Below, one piece after another: positions 15,336 through 23,443 of a stretch of DNA of 41,009 bases. How positions within the stretch are numbered: position 1 is the stretch's first letter; each line of letters starts with the position of its first letter. Source of the stretch: CAZCCC01 sp964497245. GTDB lineage: Bacteria; Patescibacteriota; Patescibacteriia; Buchananbacterales; UBA6539. Under the pieces are notes generated by a model that was given only the letters and a program-made list of their open reading frames with translations, did no database searches and was not told where the DNA came from. A program made the translations under genes and the position numbers. The stretch spans positions 1 through 41,009 of the forward strand of contig CAZCCC010000010.1 of NCBI GenBank assembly GCA_964497245.1. Reading direction: 5' to 3'.

Positions 15336-15908
15336 TTAAACCTTTATCCCGAATTCTTTAAGTGTTTCCAATAATTCTTCAATTGGCAGCCCGACGATAC
15401 TTGAAAAACTGCCTTCAATCCTATCTATCAGGCTTGATCCAAGTCCCTGCACCGCATACGCTCCCGCTTTATCCATCGGTTCTTTGGTGGCTACATACTT
15501 ATTTATTTCTTCTTTTATAAGCTTTTTGAAATATACTGTTGATTCAACCATTCGCGATATGATTTTGTTTTTTTTAGTATCTAAAACAGTATAACTTGTC
15601 AAAACCGAATGAACATTCCCGCTTAGAATCTTAAGCATAATACGGGCTTTTTCAGCTGTGTGCGGTTTTCCTAAAATAGTATTATTATAGACAACTATAG
15701 TATCGGCGGCAATAATAATTGCATCAGGATATTTTGAGGCAACCGCTTTGGCCTTGCCTTGAGACAAATAAATCACCAATTCCTTTGGGGCAAGCGGCAA
15801 TGTCATATCTTCCTCATAATCGCTGGTTGCAATGTCAAAAGCTAGGCCTGTTTTTTCAAGCAATTCTTTACGGCGCGGAGAAGTTGAAGCAAGTATTATT
15901 TTTTGCAT
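15336..15908 (-). CDS. maf: Maf-like nucleoside triphosphate pyrophosphatase
   Basis: A 190-residue cytosolic house-cleaning enzyme of the Maf/HAM1-like fold, which hydrolyses non-canonical or excess NTPs to NMP and pyrophosphate. Motifs are the N-terminal ASTSPRRKELL (about 7-17), the catalytic AADTIVV near 68-74 with ILGKPHT after it, and GKAGAYA-type DKAGAYAVQGLGS near 147-160. Length is normal. It leads a short minus-strand group with the GIY-YIG and ywbE genes. Substrate class (dTTP/UTP or m7GTP type) is not assigned. Confidence 0.94.
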   Translation of the reverse strand: MQKIILASTSPRRKELLEKTGLAFDIATSDYEEDMTLPLAPKELVIYLSQGKAKAVASKYPDAIIIAADTIVVYNNTILGKPHTAEKARIMLKILSGNVHSVLTSYTVLDTKKNKIISRMVESTVYFKKLIKEEINKYVATKEPMDKAGAYAVQGLGSSLIDRIEGSFSSIVGLPIEELLETLKEFGIKV

Positions 15909-16001
15909 GCTTATATTCTATCAAAAAACCGCCTGCTTGGCGATTGGTTGGGAATGGTAATTATGATAGATATTATTAACAATACTGAATATCACTAGAC
16001 A

Positions 16002-16670
16002 TCACATGCGACGATACATGGTCAATTTTTTCTTTAAGTAAGTATATAATGGATCAAAATATATAAAACATAAAACGGTAGTAATTATCAATCCTGACAT
16101 AAAGAAAAAATAATTGATAATTTTATTGTAATTAGATTTAACAATAATATTATGAATTCCGGCGTTTTTTGACTTAATAGTGGCATTGTCTATTAATATA
16201 GGAGAAATTTCTTCCGTAAGCCATAGCTTAACAATTAAATTATCACCTTGTTTTAAATTACCTAATTTAATTTCTTTAATAAATGATTTTACTTGGTTTT
16301 CTGAAGATATATTATACCAACCAGATGATGGTATACTTAAAATCAAATCCTCTGCTTCTTTTTCTCTTTTATTTTTAACTGTTATTCGCCAAAAAGAATT
16401 TATACAGCCAAAGTCTACTTCTTTTTCTTCTTCTTCTTTATTTATATATTCCAGCCGCGATAGCCCCAAAATAATTGGAGCTAGCCGAACTTCGCAGATT
16501 TTTTCAAGCCATTCTTTTTGTACAGGACTTTCCCATTCAAAATATTGGCCTTGAATAACAATTCTGGGATCTTTAGAATAAAGAAAATTGCTAATAGGAT
16601 AATACAATATGGCACTAATAACCGTAGTAACAATAGCAGTAAAAATGAATATAAAAATTTTTTTATTCAT
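16002..16670 (-). CDS. Unknown protein with two membrane segments
   Basis: A 222-residue protein with hydrophobic segments at about 5-30 and 180-203. A mostly polar body of about 150 residues lies between them and is probably outside the membrane, given the basic N-terminus (MNKK) and basic C-terminal tail. The body is rich in beta-like strands with a lone WYN and several Ile/Lys/Glu stretches; no family motif is recognised. Codon use is A+T-rich like the neighbours. It stands alone between maf and the tRNA-Glu locus, starting 66 nt from the palindromic repeat there. Confidence 0.65.
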   Translation of the reverse strand: MNKKIFIFIFTAIVTTVISAILYYPISNFLYSKDPRIVIQGQYFEWESPVQKEWLEKICEVRLAPIILGLSRLEYINKEEEEKEVDFGCINSFWRITVKNKREKEAEDLILSIPSSGWYNISSENQVKSFIKEIKLGNLKQGDNLIVKLWLTEEISPILIDNATIKSKNAGIHNIIVKSNYNKIINYFFFMSGLIITTVLCFIYFDPLYTYLKKKLTMYRRM

Positions 16671-16737
16671 ATAAAGTTGTTGAATAGTTCCGATTCAATG
16701 TCAGGATCCCGACTTCCTTATTCTAAATAATTTATAT

Positions 16738-16860
16738 GTCGGGAAACTCCTGTTGCATGGATGAAAACCATGCGTCTCCCAACGTCGCCGTCATTATTTT
16801 GACTTTGAGGCGAGTCGGGATGCCGACTTTCGACGCTAGTCGAAACGTCGGTACTAAACA
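16738..16860 (-). repeat. Palindrome-rich repeat at tRNA-Glu, copy B
   Basis: It contains a 37-bp core (16814-16850) identical to 17238-17274. The core comprises two perfect hairpins, GTCGG/CCGAC and TTTCGAC/GTCGAAA. At 16755-16773 the minus strand forms a 6-bp stem with loop TTTTCAT, exactly like a tRNA-Glu(UUC) anticodon arm. It lies just downstream of the intact tRNA-Glu. Confidence 0.7.
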
Positions 16861-16887
16861 TATACTAAATTAGATTTAATTACATTT

Positions 16888-16959
16888 TAGCCCCACGGGG
16901 AATTGAACCCCGGTTTTCAGGATGAGAACCTGATGTCCTAGCCACTAGACGATAGGGCC
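16888..16959 (-). tRNA. tRNA-Glu (anticodon CUC)
   Basis: A complete cloverleaf folds: acceptor GGCCCTA/TGGGGCT, D-arm GTCT/GGAC, anticodon stem TCAGG/CCTGA with loop TTCTCAT (anticodon CTC), and T-arm CGGGG/CCCCG with loop TTCAATT. The first acceptor pair is a G-U wobble and the discriminator is A. CCA is not encoded. It lies between two copies of a palindromic repeat and just downstream of a broken GIY-YIG gene. Confidence 0.9.
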
Positions 16960-16962
16960 ATG

Positions 16963-17196
16963 TTTAATCACTCTTTCAATCATCTTCTTACTTTTCCAGC
17001 TTTTGAATTTATATTCTTTTTTTTAAGCCTCTGCTTTTGTCTTGTAAAATTCTTTAAAGACTAAAGTAACCGGCAATCTGTCTTTGTTACTTTTAACTCT
17101 TCCGGTCTGTTGGTATTTCATTCTATTATCCAAGTCATCGGTAATACCAATATAATAAGTTCCCTTACTGGTTTTTAAAACGTATAGACAAGCCAT
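16963..17196 (-). pseudogene. GIY-YIG nuclease gene interrupted by a TAA codon
   Basis: From the ATG at 17196 the frame reads a GIY-YIG domain (LYVLKTSKGTYYIGIT, then RMKYQQTGRVKSNKDR) and stops at TAA (17023-17025) after KTKAEA. Reading on in the same frame gives KKEYKFKSWKSKKMIERVIK, the usual C-terminal part of this family including the catalytic Glu. A single substitution therefore removed the end of the domain. The start lies 24 nt after a tRNA-Glu(UUC)-like anticodon half, and the end runs up to the intact tRNA-Glu(CUC). The 57-residue truncated product is unlikely to be active. Confidence 0.75.
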
Positions 17197-17275
17197 ACGA
17201 ATGAAAATCTTGCGTCTCCCGACGCTCACTTCGTTCGGTCGGGATGCCGACTTTCGACGCTAGTCGAAACGTCGA
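17197..17275 (-). repeat. Palindrome-rich repeat at tRNA-Glu, copy A
   Basis: Same orientation as copy B. It shares the identical 37-bp core (17238-17274) and a GCGTCTCCC-type segment, and carries an extra hairpin around 17221-17243. On the minus strand, positions just before the GIY-YIG start (17197-17217) resemble the 5' strand and loop of a tRNA-Glu(UUC) anticodon arm. Confidence 0.7.
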
Positions 17276-17277
17276 CA

Positions 17278-17299
17278 CTAACCACTAGACGAACGGGCC
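17278..17299 (-). pseudogene. 5' fragment of a second tRNA-Glu gene
   Basis: The 22 nt read on the minus strand match the acceptor 5' strand, D-stem and D-loop of the intact tRNA-Glu with three differences. They then break off into the palindromic repeat. The remaining tRNA is missing or displaced. Confidence 0.65.
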
Positions 17300-17317
17300 A
17301 CAACCGCCCCTTAGGCG

Positions 17318-17447
17318 AAAATCCTAAATCCTAATATCTAAATTCTAAACAATATCTAAATCACAATTTTCCAAACTTCAAACTACAAAAAAAGCTTTTA
17401 CAATTTATAATTTGGAATTTGTTTAGAATTTAGGATTTAGGATTTTT
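17318..17447. repeat. Word-repeat palindrome at the 3' end of dnaJ
   Basis: Arms at 17318-17352 and 17419-17447 pair over about 29 positions with one 5-nt interruption and are built from iterated AATCCTAA-like words. The right arm touches the dnaJ stop codon. It could terminate or stabilise the dnaJ transcript. Confidence 0.7.
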
Positions 17448-18547
17448 TAATTACCACCTAACTCCTTCAGCAACTCCCTTTGTTTTCTACTTAAATTGGT
17501 CGGAGTTTTAACTATTACTTCAACCAACTGGTCTCCTCTGCCACGGCTCTGCAAATGCGGTATGCCTTTGCCGCGGATTCTAAAAATTTTTCCACTCTGA
17601 GTACCTTCCGGAATTTTCAGCTTGACTGTTCCCTCTAAAGTTTCAATATCTATCTTATCACCCAAAGCAGCTTGAGTAAAAGAAATTTCTTTTTTAATTC
17701 TTATATCAAAACCATCCCGACGAAAACGCAAATCCGGCAAAACTTTAATTCTCAAATATAAATCTCCGGCCTCTCCGCCTCTTTGCCCCGGCTGACCCTT
17801 TCCTGCCAGTCTGATAGTTTGACCGTTATCAATTCCTGCCGGAATTTTTATTTTTATTTTATCTGAGCCTTTAATTATCCCCAGCCCGCGACAGCTTCTG
17901 CATTCCTTTTCAATTTTCTGGCCGGTTCCGCCACAGTCAGGACAAACAGCAGGTAAGCCAAAACCACCAATACCTATATTTCTTATTATTTGGCCAGTTC
18001 CGCCACAAGTTTTACAAGTTACAACCTTAGAGCCCTTTTCCGCTCCACTTCCTTTACATTCTTGGCAGGTAATATCTTTATTTAAGGCAAATTCTTTTTC
18101 CGTTCCAAAAACCGCTTCATAAAAATCAATAGTCAGTTCTGCTTCAATATCAGCGCCCTGAAGCCCCATTGCTGATCTTGATGATCTGGTTTTTTTACCC
18201 ATGCCAAAAAAATCACCAAAAATATCGCCTAAATCTCCCATATCAAAAGAAAAATTAGCCCCGCCTGCACCAGCGGCATTTCTATAGGCATTGGCAAAAT
18301 CAGAAAACCCGCCGGATTCAGACCCATTAAATCCGGTTTGCCCAAAAGCTGAACCAAACTGATCATATTGCTTCCTTTTCTCAGGCTTGCCTAAAACACC
18401 ATAAGCTTCATTTATCTCTTTCATTTTCGCCTCATCACCGCCTTTGTGCGGATGATGCTGATGAGCCAGCTTATAGTATGCTTTTTTTATTTCATCTTGT
18501 GAGGCGCTTTTTGAAACGCCTAATGTATCGTAATAGTCTTTAGCCAT
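17447..18547 (-). CDS. dnaJ: Chaperone DnaJ (Hsp40), with altered HPD motif
   Basis: Type I J-protein of 366 residues that delivers substrates to DnaK. The J domain (1-65) opens AKDYYDTLGVSKSASQDEIK. The Gly/Phe-rich region spans about 70-125. Four CxxCxGxG zinc repeats follow (CQECKGSG, CKTCGGTG, CPDCGGTG, CRSCRGLG), then the C-terminal substrate-binding domains. The invariant HPD tripeptide is HPH here (codons CAT-CCG-CAC within HHPHKGG). The Asp normally stimulates DnaK ATPase, so DnaK or its interface may have co-adapted. It closes the heat-shock cluster, separated from dnaK by two exchangers and a DUF3467 gene. Confidence 0.95.
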   Translation of the reverse strand: MAKDYYDTLGVSKSASQDEIKKAYYKLAHQHHPHKGGDEAKMKEINEAYGVLGKPEKRKQYDQFGSAFGQTGFNGSESGGFSDFANAYRNAAGAGGANFSFDMGDLGDIFGDFFGMGKKTRSSRSAMGLQGADIEAELTIDFYEAVFGTEKEFALNKDITCQECKGSGAEKGSKVVTCKTCGGTGQIIRNIGIGGFGLPAVCPDCGGTGQKIEKECRSCRGLGIIKGSDKIKIKIPAGIDNGQTIRLAGKGQPGQRGGEAGDLYLRIKVLPDLRFRRDGFDIRIKKEISFTQAALGDKIDIETLEGTVKLKIPEGTQSGKIFRIRGKGIPHLQSRGRGDQLVEVIVKTPTNLSRKQRELLKELGGN

Positions 18548-18617
18548 AAATTAAATATCAGAAATTCGCAGTTAAACTAAATATACAATCTGGTTTTAAC
18601 TGCTTAATTTCCTACAA

Positions 18618-18905
18618 CTATTCTGTTTTAAATCCAATTTCATCTTTTGGACTTTCAGCTTCTTCAACTTTGCCGAAACTGGCTTCGTATTTATTAAGAT
18701 TGTCTTCCATTGCTCTAATTATCCGCTTGAAATGTCCGGGACTGGTAATTATTTTACCTACAACTCTGCCTGCTGGCGCCACTATATTAAGAAAAGTCAT
18801 CATAAACTCCTCTTTGTTGTGCCCAACCTGCATTGCGTTGGCATACTCGGCTCCGGCAAAGCCGTCTTTAATTTGGATTTGATTTGGCTGTTCTGGTTTA
18901 TTCAT
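18618..18905 (-). CDS. DUF3467 family protein
   Basis: A 95-residue protein matching DUF3467: YANAMQVGHNKEEFMMTFLN followed by VVGKIITSPGHFKRIIRAM and NLNKYE. It is compact, soluble and probably alpha/beta; the family function is unknown. An acidic, disordered-looking tail covers the last 20 residues. It lies between the exchanger pair and dnaJ on the same strand, 23 nt after the first exchanger gene's stop, which suggests co-transcription with the chaperone group. Confidence 0.85.
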   Translation of the reverse strand: MNKPEQPNQIQIKDGFAGAEYANAMQVGHNKEEFMMTFLNIVAPAGRVVGKIITSPGHFKRIIRAMEDNLNKYEASFGKVEEAESPKDEIGFKTE

Positions 18906-18928
18906 AAATTTAATATTAATTAATTAAT

Positions 18929-19897
18929 TTATTTTTGAATTATTGTAATAGCAATATAAACGGCGTACAGAAAAATAAACATTGTACCCTGAGACTTTTC
19001 TAAAATTCTTTTCTTGCCTATAAACATAAAAGCAAAAAGCAGTAAATTCGCAAAAACCACCATTAAAATATCAATATTACTTCTCATTTGAAAAGGTAAA
19101 GGACTAATTAATGAGCTTACTCCTAAAACCCAAAATAAATTAAAAATATTTGAGCCAACAACATTTCCTACCGCTATATCAACATTTTTTTTATAGGCGG
19201 CTACCACTGAAGTGGCAAGTTCAGGGACTGAAGTGCCGAAAGCGACAACTGTTAAACCGATTAATGATGCGCTCACTCCCAAAGCAGTAGCCAAAGCAAC
19301 TGCATTATCAACAATCAATTTGCCTCCCAGTGTTAACGTAATCAGTCCGGCCAAAACCAGTAAAATTGATTTCCATAGTTTATAGCTTTTGACATGCACT
19401 TCCTCGTGGTTGGCTCCGTTGTTTTTACCTATCCCAAACGTATAATACATAAAAATAATAAAAAAGGACAACAACACCAGACCATCAATTCTGGTAAGAG
19501 AAGAAAAATTCTTACCATCAATTAGATAGTCATTGGCCATAAAACCTATCAACAGGGCGGCTAATAGACCAAGGGGAATTTCTTTCCAAACCGTCCCTTT
19601 GGTCACCGCTAATGGGCAAATTAATGCGGAAACACCCAAAATCAAAAAAATATTGGCTATATTACTTCCTAAAATATTACCAATTGCAATTTCAGCGTGA
19701 TCATTTAAACTGGCAACTATATTGACAACAAGCTCGGGAGCAGAAGTGCCGAAAGCAACAACTGTCAGACCAATTACCAAAGATGAAATGTTAAATTTTT
19801 GAGCCAAAGAAGAAGCACCGTTAACTAGAAAATCAGCTCCCTTAATAACTAACACGAAACCTAAAATTAAAAGAACAATGTAAAAAATAAAAATCAT
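18929..19897 (-). CDS. Calcium/sodium antiporter (CaCA family, YrbG-like)
   Basis: A 322-residue inner-membrane exchanger with about ten membrane segments and the two inverted alpha repeats of the family. Alpha-1 is VVAFGTSAPELVVNIVA with GNILGSNIANIF (about 45-85). Alpha-2 is VVAFGTSVPELATSVVA with GNVVGSNIFNLF (about 215-255). Acidic and polar ion-binding residues are intact in both, so cation exchange, Ca2+ for Na+ or H+, is likely. It begins 7 nt after the stop of the second exchanger gene, so the two are co-transcribed and might act as a pair. The ATG has no Shine-Dalgarno sequence. Confidence 0.92.
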   Translation of the reverse strand: MIFIFYIVLLILGFVLVIKGADFLVNGASSLAQKFNISSLVIGLTVVAFGTSAPELVVNIVASLNDHAEIAIGNILGSNIANIFLILGVSALICPLAVTKGTVWKEIPLGLLAALLIGFMANDYLIDGKNFSSLTRIDGLVLLSFFIIFMYYTFGIGKNNGANHEEVHVKSYKLWKSILLVLAGLITLTLGGKLIVDNAVALATALGVSASLIGLTVVAFGTSVPELATSVVAAYKKNVDIAVGNVVGSNIFNLFWVLGVSSLISPLPFQMRSNIDILMVVFANLLLFAFMFIGKKRILEKSQGTMFIFLYAVYIAITIIQK

Positions 19898-19904
19898 AGA
19901 TTTA

Positions 19905-20855
19905 TTAACTTACTGGAAAAGAAAAAATAAACTGGGAAAAAATAAATAATAAATATATTCCTATAAGCGCCCATCCCTCCCAAACAACTAACCGCCAGCC
20001 CGTCCGGTAGAAAAAAAGGATTGAGGAAAAAAGCAAAACCATAAACAACAGCAAAGCATAATAGGAAAGGTTTATTTCAAGATTTATCGGCTTAACAAAA
20101 GCTAGAAATCCTAAAACCAAAATATTAGCTATGGCTGATCCGATTAAATTACTTATTGAAAGTTCTTTTATATTGCGGCGCCAAGATTTTAATGTTACCG
20201 CTATTTCGGGAAGACTTGTCCCTATTGAAAAGAAAATCAAACCAATAACAAACGGCGAAAATCGCCAATTATTGAGTAAAATTTCAGAAAGACGGATTAT
20301 AACATTAGAAATGACGACTGTTAAAGCGACACCAACAATTGTTAAAAAAACATTTTTTAGAAGTTTCTCATTTTTAATAACTGCAACACCGGTAAAAAAA
20401 TTATAGTGCTTTTGATGCCTATACAAATAGAAAATCAACAAAAAATAAAAGATTATCAGAACAATCCCCTGTTTTGGACCCAAATAACCTTTAATTCCAA
20501 GAAATAATGGCAGTAGGAGGTAGATGAAAATCAAGATAAAACTGTTTATTTTCTCCGATGAAGCGATTTTACGATTTAAAACAACCCCTAATCCTAAAAC
20601 TAAACTGAACAAAACGATTATTTCGCCCATCAAATTGCCGACGGCAATGGATGGTACATTATTGATTACTGCATTGACTCCGATTGCCAACTCCGGCAAT
20701 GACGTAAAAATACCCAAAATCAAACCTAGAAAAAAAACTCTGATCCCCAGCTTCTCGGCAATAATCCTGATATTATCAATGACTAAGCCGGCTGATTTGC
20801 CCAGCAGATAAAAAAGTGTTGAAAGAGAAATTAAAACGCTAATTGTCGCCATCAC
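19905..20855 (-). CDS. Divergent CaCA-family exchanger paralogue
   Basis: A 316-residue membrane protein with about ten segments. The alpha-2 repeat (SIGTSLPEIAVTL with SNLIGSAIANIL, near 215-250) is recognisable, but alpha-1 is degenerate. It reads GIFTSLPELAIGV, lacking the Gly of GTS, and GNLMGEIIV replaces the GSN-x2-N motif. Ion specificity is therefore doubtful, or the protein depends on its co-transcribed partner 7 nt downstream. The start is one of two adjacent ATG codons. It lies just after dnaK, beyond a G+C-rich palindrome. Confidence 0.85.
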   Translation of the reverse strand: MMATISVLISLSTLFYLLGKSAGLVIDNIRIIAEKLGIRVFFLGLILGIFTSLPELAIGVNAVINNVPSIAVGNLMGEIIVLFSLVLGLGVVLNRKIASSEKINSFILIFIYLLLPLFLGIKGYLGPKQGIVLIIFYFLLIFYLYRHQKHYNFFTGVAVIKNEKLLKNVFLTIVGVALTVVISNVIIRLSEILLNNWRFSPFVIGLIFFSIGTSLPEIAVTLKSWRRNIKELSISNLIGSAIANILVLGFLAFVKPINLEINLSYYALLLFMVLLFSSILFFYRTGWRLVVWEGWALIGIYLLFIFSQFIFSFPVS

Positions 20856-20925
20856 AATAATTTATTATTCAATACTATTATACCAAATTTATAAGTTAAT
20901 GGCTAAAGACAAGCCAAAATAATTT

Positions 20926-20968
20926 CATAGGCGCGAGGCGAGGCTTAAAACCCCGCCTTTTTGCGCTT
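20926..20968. terminator. G+C-rich palindrome between dnaK and the exchangers
   Basis: AGGCGAGG pairs with CCCCGCCT across a 7-nt loop with one mismatch, with an outer GCGC pair and a T-tract on the plus side only. In the minus direction, that of dnaK and the exchangers, there is no T-tract. It may stabilise the 3' end or reduce read-through. Confidence 0.5.
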
Positions 20969-20977
20969 TAAGATTGA

Positions 20978-22900
20978 TTATTTTTCTTCTTTTTTATCTT
21001 CTACTTCGCCTTCAACGACTTCTCCTTCTTCACTTTTGGTTTCACCGGTATTACCTTGTTCCGACTGAGGTTTTTCCTGGCTGCCTGCCTGTTGACCGGA
21101 TTGTTGCTGATACAATGCCTGCCCAATTTTTTGGGCTGACTGTGAAAGATCTTCTGATTTCTTCTTTATCTCTTCAATATTATCTGAATCTTTTATCCTT
21201 TTTAATTCTTCAATTTTTGCTTCAATTTCTTTTTTATCGGCTTCCGGAATTTTTTCTCCGGCATCTTTTAAAGCCTTTTCAGTACTGAATATTAAGGTAT
21301 CGGCAATATTTTTTGTTTCAATCATTTCTTTTTTCTTCTTGTCTTCTTCAGCATGAGACTCGGCATCCTGTTTCATTTTTTCAATTTCCTCTTTAGAAAG
21401 GCCTGATGACGCGGTAATGGTAATTTTCTGCTCCTTGCCTGTGCCTTTATCCTTGGCAGAAACATTTAAAATCCCGTTGGCGTCAATATCAAAAGTAACT
21501 TCAATTTGAGGCATACCTCGCGGAGCCGGCGGAATTCCATCCAAAATAAAACGACCTAAGGTTTTGTTATCGGAAGCCATTGGTCTTTCTCCCTGCAGGA
21601 TATGAATCTCCACACTTGGCTGATTATCCGCGGCTGTAGAAAAAGTTTGAGATTTAGCTGTTGGAATAGTGGTATTCCTTTCAATCAAAGGAGTAGCGAC
21701 TCCGCCCAGTGTTTCAATCCCTAAGGTTAGAGGTGTTACATCAAGCAATAAAACATCTTTAACATCACCTTGTAAAACTCCGGCCTGAACTGCTGCACCT
21801 AAGGCAACGACTTCATCTGGATTAACCGAAACATTCGGTTTTCTGCCAAAAAATTGTTCTACTTTTTTTATAACTAATGGCATGCGAGTCATACCACCAA
21901 CCAGTATAACCTCTTCAATATCTTTAACCTCAAGTTTAGCATCTTTTAATGCCTCTTTGCACGGTTCAAGGGTTTTTTCAACCAAATCACCTACTAAACT
22001 TTCAAGTTTAGCTCTGGTAAGCTTCATTACCAGATGCTTTGGTCCGGAACTGTCAGTAGTTATAAAAGGCTGATTAATTTCAGTTTCTTGAGAGGTAGAA
22101 AGCTCAATTTTCGCTTTCTCAGAGGCTTCTTTAATCCGCTGTAAAGCCAAAGAATCATTACCTAAGTCAATCCCTTGGTCTTTTTTAAATTCATCAATAA
22201 TCCAATTGATAATTACCTGATCAAAATCATCTCCGCCCAGATGAGTGTCGCCGTTTGTTGATTTCACTTCCACCGTATCTTGCGAAATGTCTAAAATTGA
22301 AATATCGAAAGTACCACCGCCCAAATCGTAAACCGCAACCTGTTGCCCGTTTTTCTTCTCAAATCCATAAGCTAATGCAGCAGCAGTCGGCTCATTGATT
22401 ATCTGTTTAACATTAAGGCCAGCGATTTCTCCGGCATCTTTTGTTGCCCGGCGCTGAGCATCATTAAAATAAGCCGGCACGGTGATTATTGCTTCGGTAA
22501 TTTTTTCTCCAATTTTGGCTTCAGCATCGGCTTTCAGTTTTTGCAAAATCATTGCTGAAATTTCTTGAGGAGTATGTTCTTTGCCGTTTAAAATTATTTT
22601 TACTCCATCACCTGATTTTACAATTTTATAAGGCATTAATTTAACATCTTTTTGAATCTCATCTTCTTCCCACCTTCGGCCTATAAGTCTCTTTATGGAA
22701 AAAAGAGTATTTTCCGGGTTTGTTACGGCCTGACGTTTGGCAAGTTGTCCAACGAGCCTTTCGCCTGACTTATTGACTGTAACCATTGAAGGAGTTGTCC
22801 TATTGCCTTCAGCATTTTCCAAAATTTTTGGTTCTCCGCCTTCAACAATTGCCATTGCAGAATTAGTTGTTCCTAAGTCAATTCCTAAGATTTTACTCAT
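20978..22900 (-). CDS. dnaK: Chaperone DnaK (Hsp70)
   Basis: A 640-residue Hsp70. The nucleotide-binding domain starts GIDLGTTNSAMAIVEGG and contains YFNDAQRRATKDAG, AVYDLGGGTFDISIL and VGGMTRMPLV. The linker DVLLLDVTPL precedes the substrate-binding domain (ERNTTIP, GERPMASDNK). The lid is helical, and a Gln/Gly then Glu/Lys-rich tail ends in EEK instead of the common EEVD-like end. Length is normal. It sits in the hrcA-grpE-hsp20-dnaK series and follows hsp20 after a 110-nt gap filled by a palindrome. It works with DnaJ and GrpE encoded nearby. Confidence 0.98.
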   Translation of the reverse strand: MSKILGIDLGTTNSAMAIVEGGEPKILENAEGNRTTPSMVTVNKSGERLVGQLAKRQAVTNPENTLFSIKRLIGRRWEEDEIQKDVKLMPYKIVKSGDGVKIILNGKEHTPQEISAMILQKLKADAEAKIGEKITEAIITVPAYFNDAQRRATKDAGEIAGLNVKQIINEPTAAALAYGFEKKNGQQVAVYDLGGGTFDISILDISQDTVEVKSTNGDTHLGGDDFDQVIINWIIDEFKKDQGIDLGNDSLALQRIKEASEKAKIELSTSQETEINQPFITTDSSGPKHLVMKLTRAKLESLVGDLVEKTLEPCKEALKDAKLEVKDIEEVILVGGMTRMPLVIKKVEQFFGRKPNVSVNPDEVVALGAAVQAGVLQGDVKDVLLLDVTPLTLGIETLGGVATPLIERNTTIPTAKSQTFSTAADNQPSVEIHILQGERPMASDNKTLGRFILDGIPPAPRGMPQIEVTFDIDANGILNVSAKDKGTGKEQKITITASSGLSKEEIEKMKQDAESHAEEDKKKKEMIETKNIADTLIFSTEKALKDAGEKIPEADKKEIEAKIEELKRIKDSDNIEEIKKKSEDLSQSAQKIGQALYQQQSGQQAGSQEKPQSEQGNTGETKSEEGEVVEGEVEDKKEEK

Positions 22901-22929
22901 AATATTTTTTATTAATTTTAATTAATTTT

Positions 22930-23000
22930 TACTACGAAATACGAATTTGTACGAATATACGAATAATATCGCATATTCGCACTAATCTGTATTCGTAGTA
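22930..23000. repeat. 71-bp word-repeat palindrome between hsp20 and dnaK
   Basis: The segment is nearly its own reverse complement and is built from repeated TACGAATA-like words; the outer 9 bp on each side pair perfectly. It fills most of the space between the hsp20 stop and the dnaK start. Confidence 0.75.
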
Positions 23001-23010
23001 TTATTTTCAA

Positions 23011-23421
23011 TTATTTACTTACTTTAACTTTAATGGTTTTCGGCTTGGCTTCTTCAGCTTTAGGAATTGTAATTTTTAGCATTCCTTCGACTGATTGAGC
23101 TTCTGCTTTATCAGAAACCACCCGCGATGGTAAAGCAACAGACCTGAAAAAACTGCCTGATCTGACTTCCTTTCGGTAATAATTTTTATCATCAACTTCT
23201 GACTCTTTCTTTGTCTCTCCTTTGATTGTAAGCACATCATTTTCAATGCAAATTTCAACATCTTTCGGATCAACTCCTGCCAGCGGAGCTTCAACTACAA
23301 CACTTTCTTTTGTTTCATAAACATCAATTGCCGGGGCAAATCCATTGCTTGCATGTTCTTGCATAAACCTTTCCATATCTTCGAAAGGTTCGATTAATGG
23401 AGTCCATTTAATTAGTGACAT
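23011..23421 (-). CDS. Small heat-shock protein, Hsp20/alpha-crystallin family
   Basis: A 136-residue ATP-independent holdase that keeps unfolded proteins soluble. The alpha-crystallin domain covers about 30-125, with VVVEAPLAGVDPKDVEI and the C-terminal signature GMLKITIPKAEE. A short IKV tail matches the I-x-V/I oligomerisation motif. Its length is typical. AAGGAG lies 8 nt before the ATG, a strong Shine-Dalgarno sequence that most genes here lack, so this member may have been acquired separately from the rest of the heat-shock cluster. Confidence 0.95.
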   Translation of the reverse strand: MSLIKWTPLIEPFEDMERFMQEHASNGFAPAIDVYETKESVVVEAPLAGVDPKDVEICIENDVLTIKGETKKESEVDDKNYYRKEVRSGSFFRSVALPSRVVSDKAEAQSVEGMLKITIPKAEEAKPKTIKVKVSK

Positions 23422-23443
23422 AGTATTTTCTCCTTGTTCAGCT

